From NCBI GenBank assembly GCA_018806915.1, contig JAGKQI010000030.1, forward strand, positions 652,501 to 716,500: a stretch of 64,000 nucleotides of DNA, in the 5' to 3' direction. The notes beneath the pieces were generated by a model. The model searched no databases. It was not told the DNA's origin and saw only the letters and a program-made list of their open reading frames with translations. The position numbers and the translations under genes were made by a program. The stretch is from Phytophthora colocasiae (lineage: Eukaryota; Oomycota; Peronosporomycetes; Peronosporales; Peronosporaceae). Below are positions 62,656-64,000 of this stretch, piece by piece. How positions within the stretch are numbered: position 1 is the stretch's first letter; every line of letters begins with the position of its first letter.

Positions 62656-64000
62656 TTCAGTCCAAAATGCTCCCTAGGGGTAATGCCCGCGCCGAGTATA
62701 GCACTGGGAGTCCATCCTCATCACGCATGAATCCGGCGAATCTCCAAAGTTCCACTGGAACAACTTCAGACCCCACTTGACATTTCAGCCGTCCGGTGGA
62801 ACTCGATGTTAACAACCATTTCAGAACAAGAGTATCTGGTATAGACCACAATCACTGGACTCTGACTCACCAGAGCTCTGAAGTTCTCCAAAACTCTGAG
62901 GATCGCGATCACCTCCTTCTCAGCGATAATGATACCTGGGTTCGGCATCTTTCAGGACACGACCTGTGAACCGGACCGGGTGAATTATTCCCTCATATTC
63001 TTGTCCCAAAACTGCCGAAGCAGCCCAAGGGTTCGCATGGCGTGGATGACAACAAACGGTCGGTTCCGGCCTGGGATTGTCTGAGTAGTGGAGTAGAGAC
63101 TATCTTGCGTTTCCAGAATCTCGAATGCCTCTTTCGCACGAGTCAGGTCCTCAAGTCCAGTACGAACCTGCTCGTCCGTCCCAGCCTCATAGAGGGTACT
63201 TGCAGCGATCACCGGTAAATCCTCAATAAACTTGTTGTAATAATTCGAGGCTTCCCATGAAACTCTGAACTCCCTTCAGCGTAGACGGAAATGCGCAGTT
63301 CTTCAACTCCTTTGACTTGATCTTGGGTGTTGCCCTCAGACCTTCGGCACTGATTTCGTGGGAGAAGTACGGTATCGACAACTTCTCGAACTCGCTCTTG
63401 GGCAAACTCACATGAAATGTTCCAATAACGAAGCCTGAAAAGCAGGGCGTTCAAGTCGTCACATAGTTGGTCCCAAGTCGGTAGCTCCATGTGCAATGTC
63501 GTCGATATACGAACTCCTCCCCAGGACTGGGCTGGCCCATGCATGTGGGGACGGGAATATTCCTCCGAAAGACTGGTCATCTGACTTGTGAGTGCTGGCA
63601 TCTCAGAAATCGGGGTATGGCTCTCAGAGCTCTGAAAGATGCTTTTTCAGAGTTCTGAGGCTGGAGTTGCAGAAATTCCAGAACATCCGCATCCAACTTC
63701 AGCTTCTTCTTCCTGGTGACAGTCTCACGAATCCCCACAGGCAATTAACATCCAGCCCCATAGCCTGATACACCAAGAGAAGGCGTTTTTCAGACCAAAC
63801 GGCACTCACTCACCCACTGTAAAATGTCCAAACGGGCAAAATGAAAGCTGATATCAGTCGCGCGCGCTCCGTCATCCTGATCGCCCAGAAACCGGCTAGC
63901 CATTTCTAGGCTCATGAACCACATAGCAGCTCTCAAAACCGATTAGGAGGTCGTCAATAAGAGGCAGAGGGTAAACGCTGTGGATAGTTGAATAAAGCCA
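62656..64000 (-). pseudogene. reverse transcriptase and first RNase H, element Q (partial)
   Basis: From the window edge leftwards: RT palm pieces (FWAIRMTERARLIS near 63870), the family-specific insertion (VLEFLQLQPQNSE near 63660), the catalytic YIDDIAHG near 63500 in a broken frame, thumb, and the RNase H (IIAEKEVIAILRVLENFRALV near 62910). Many short frames show heavy decay. Confidence 0.8.

Larger units (their letters stand above)
56504..64000 (-). mobile_element. Chronos-like Ty3/Gypsy element Q (5' part outside window)
   Basis: The minus-strand order is RT (from the window edge), RNase H, second RNase H, integrase, chromodomain, convergent antisense ORF, polypurine tract, LTR. The domain plan is identical to element P, with many indels. 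It is the inverted partner of P, and its LTR took part in the 2.6-kb inversion at 53165-55743. Confidence 0.88.

Overview
Every recognisable block in this window is repeat-derived or decayed, and the set of families points to an oomycete (Phytophthora or downy-mildew type). The evidence is a Crinkler (CRN)-type gene with a P-loop ATPase domain, a stramenopile-style Tudor-like repeat gene, Helitrons, and two Ty3/Gypsy lineages. One of these lineages combines a second (plant/archaeal-type) RNase H with a chromodomain, an architecture I recall being described in oomycetes under the name Chronos. No rRNA gene, tRNA gene, CRISPR array or clearly intact housekeeping gene was found.

Layout. 1-8877: a head-to-tail array of five Helitrons on the minus strand (units A-E, junctions at 2616/2617, 4306/4307, 4620/4621 and 7164/7165). 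Unit B keeps only the Rep half and unit D only the helicase half. Units C and E are mini-Helitrons. 7597-8808 and 13668-14879: two near-identical 1212-bp TIR transposons in opposite orientation. Between them lie a CRN pseudogene (9313-10595), a Tudor-like repeat gene (10757-12817) and a hypothetical ORF. 15273-21360: a chromovirus-type Ty3/Gypsy element (minus) with the integrase core deleted and a 414-bp MITE in one LTR. 21361-24609: an unidentified ORF, a 1005-bp mariner-like element and the start of another transposase-like gene. 24610-27400: a second chromovirus copy (plus) with an extra leader ORF, scrambled at its 3' end.

27400-64000 is dominated by Chronos-like Ty3/Gypsy elements: a gag/pro fragment (27400-28010), a scrambled copy G4 (31120-35620), a nearly full-length element P (35621-53164 plus 325 bp at 55419-55743) and a partial element Q (minus, 56504-64000). 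Their common plan is LTR, PBS, very large gag, a -1 frameshift signal (GTTAAAC plus stem-loop), protease, RT, RNase H, second RNase H, integrase, chromodomain, then a long convergent antisense ORF that starts about 55 bp inside the 3' LTR.

The elements record their own history. P inserted into the RNase H region of G4 with a 4-bp CTAC duplication. A roughly 2.6-kb inversion (53165-55743), broken inside the inverted LTRs of P and Q, later turned one duplication copy and the flanking pol fragment around. A similar inversion links the two chromovirus copies. Almost all ORFs carry stops or frameshifts. The most intact are the P pol ORFs (981 and 618 codons), the Helitron B Rep ORF and the 121-codon leader ORF.
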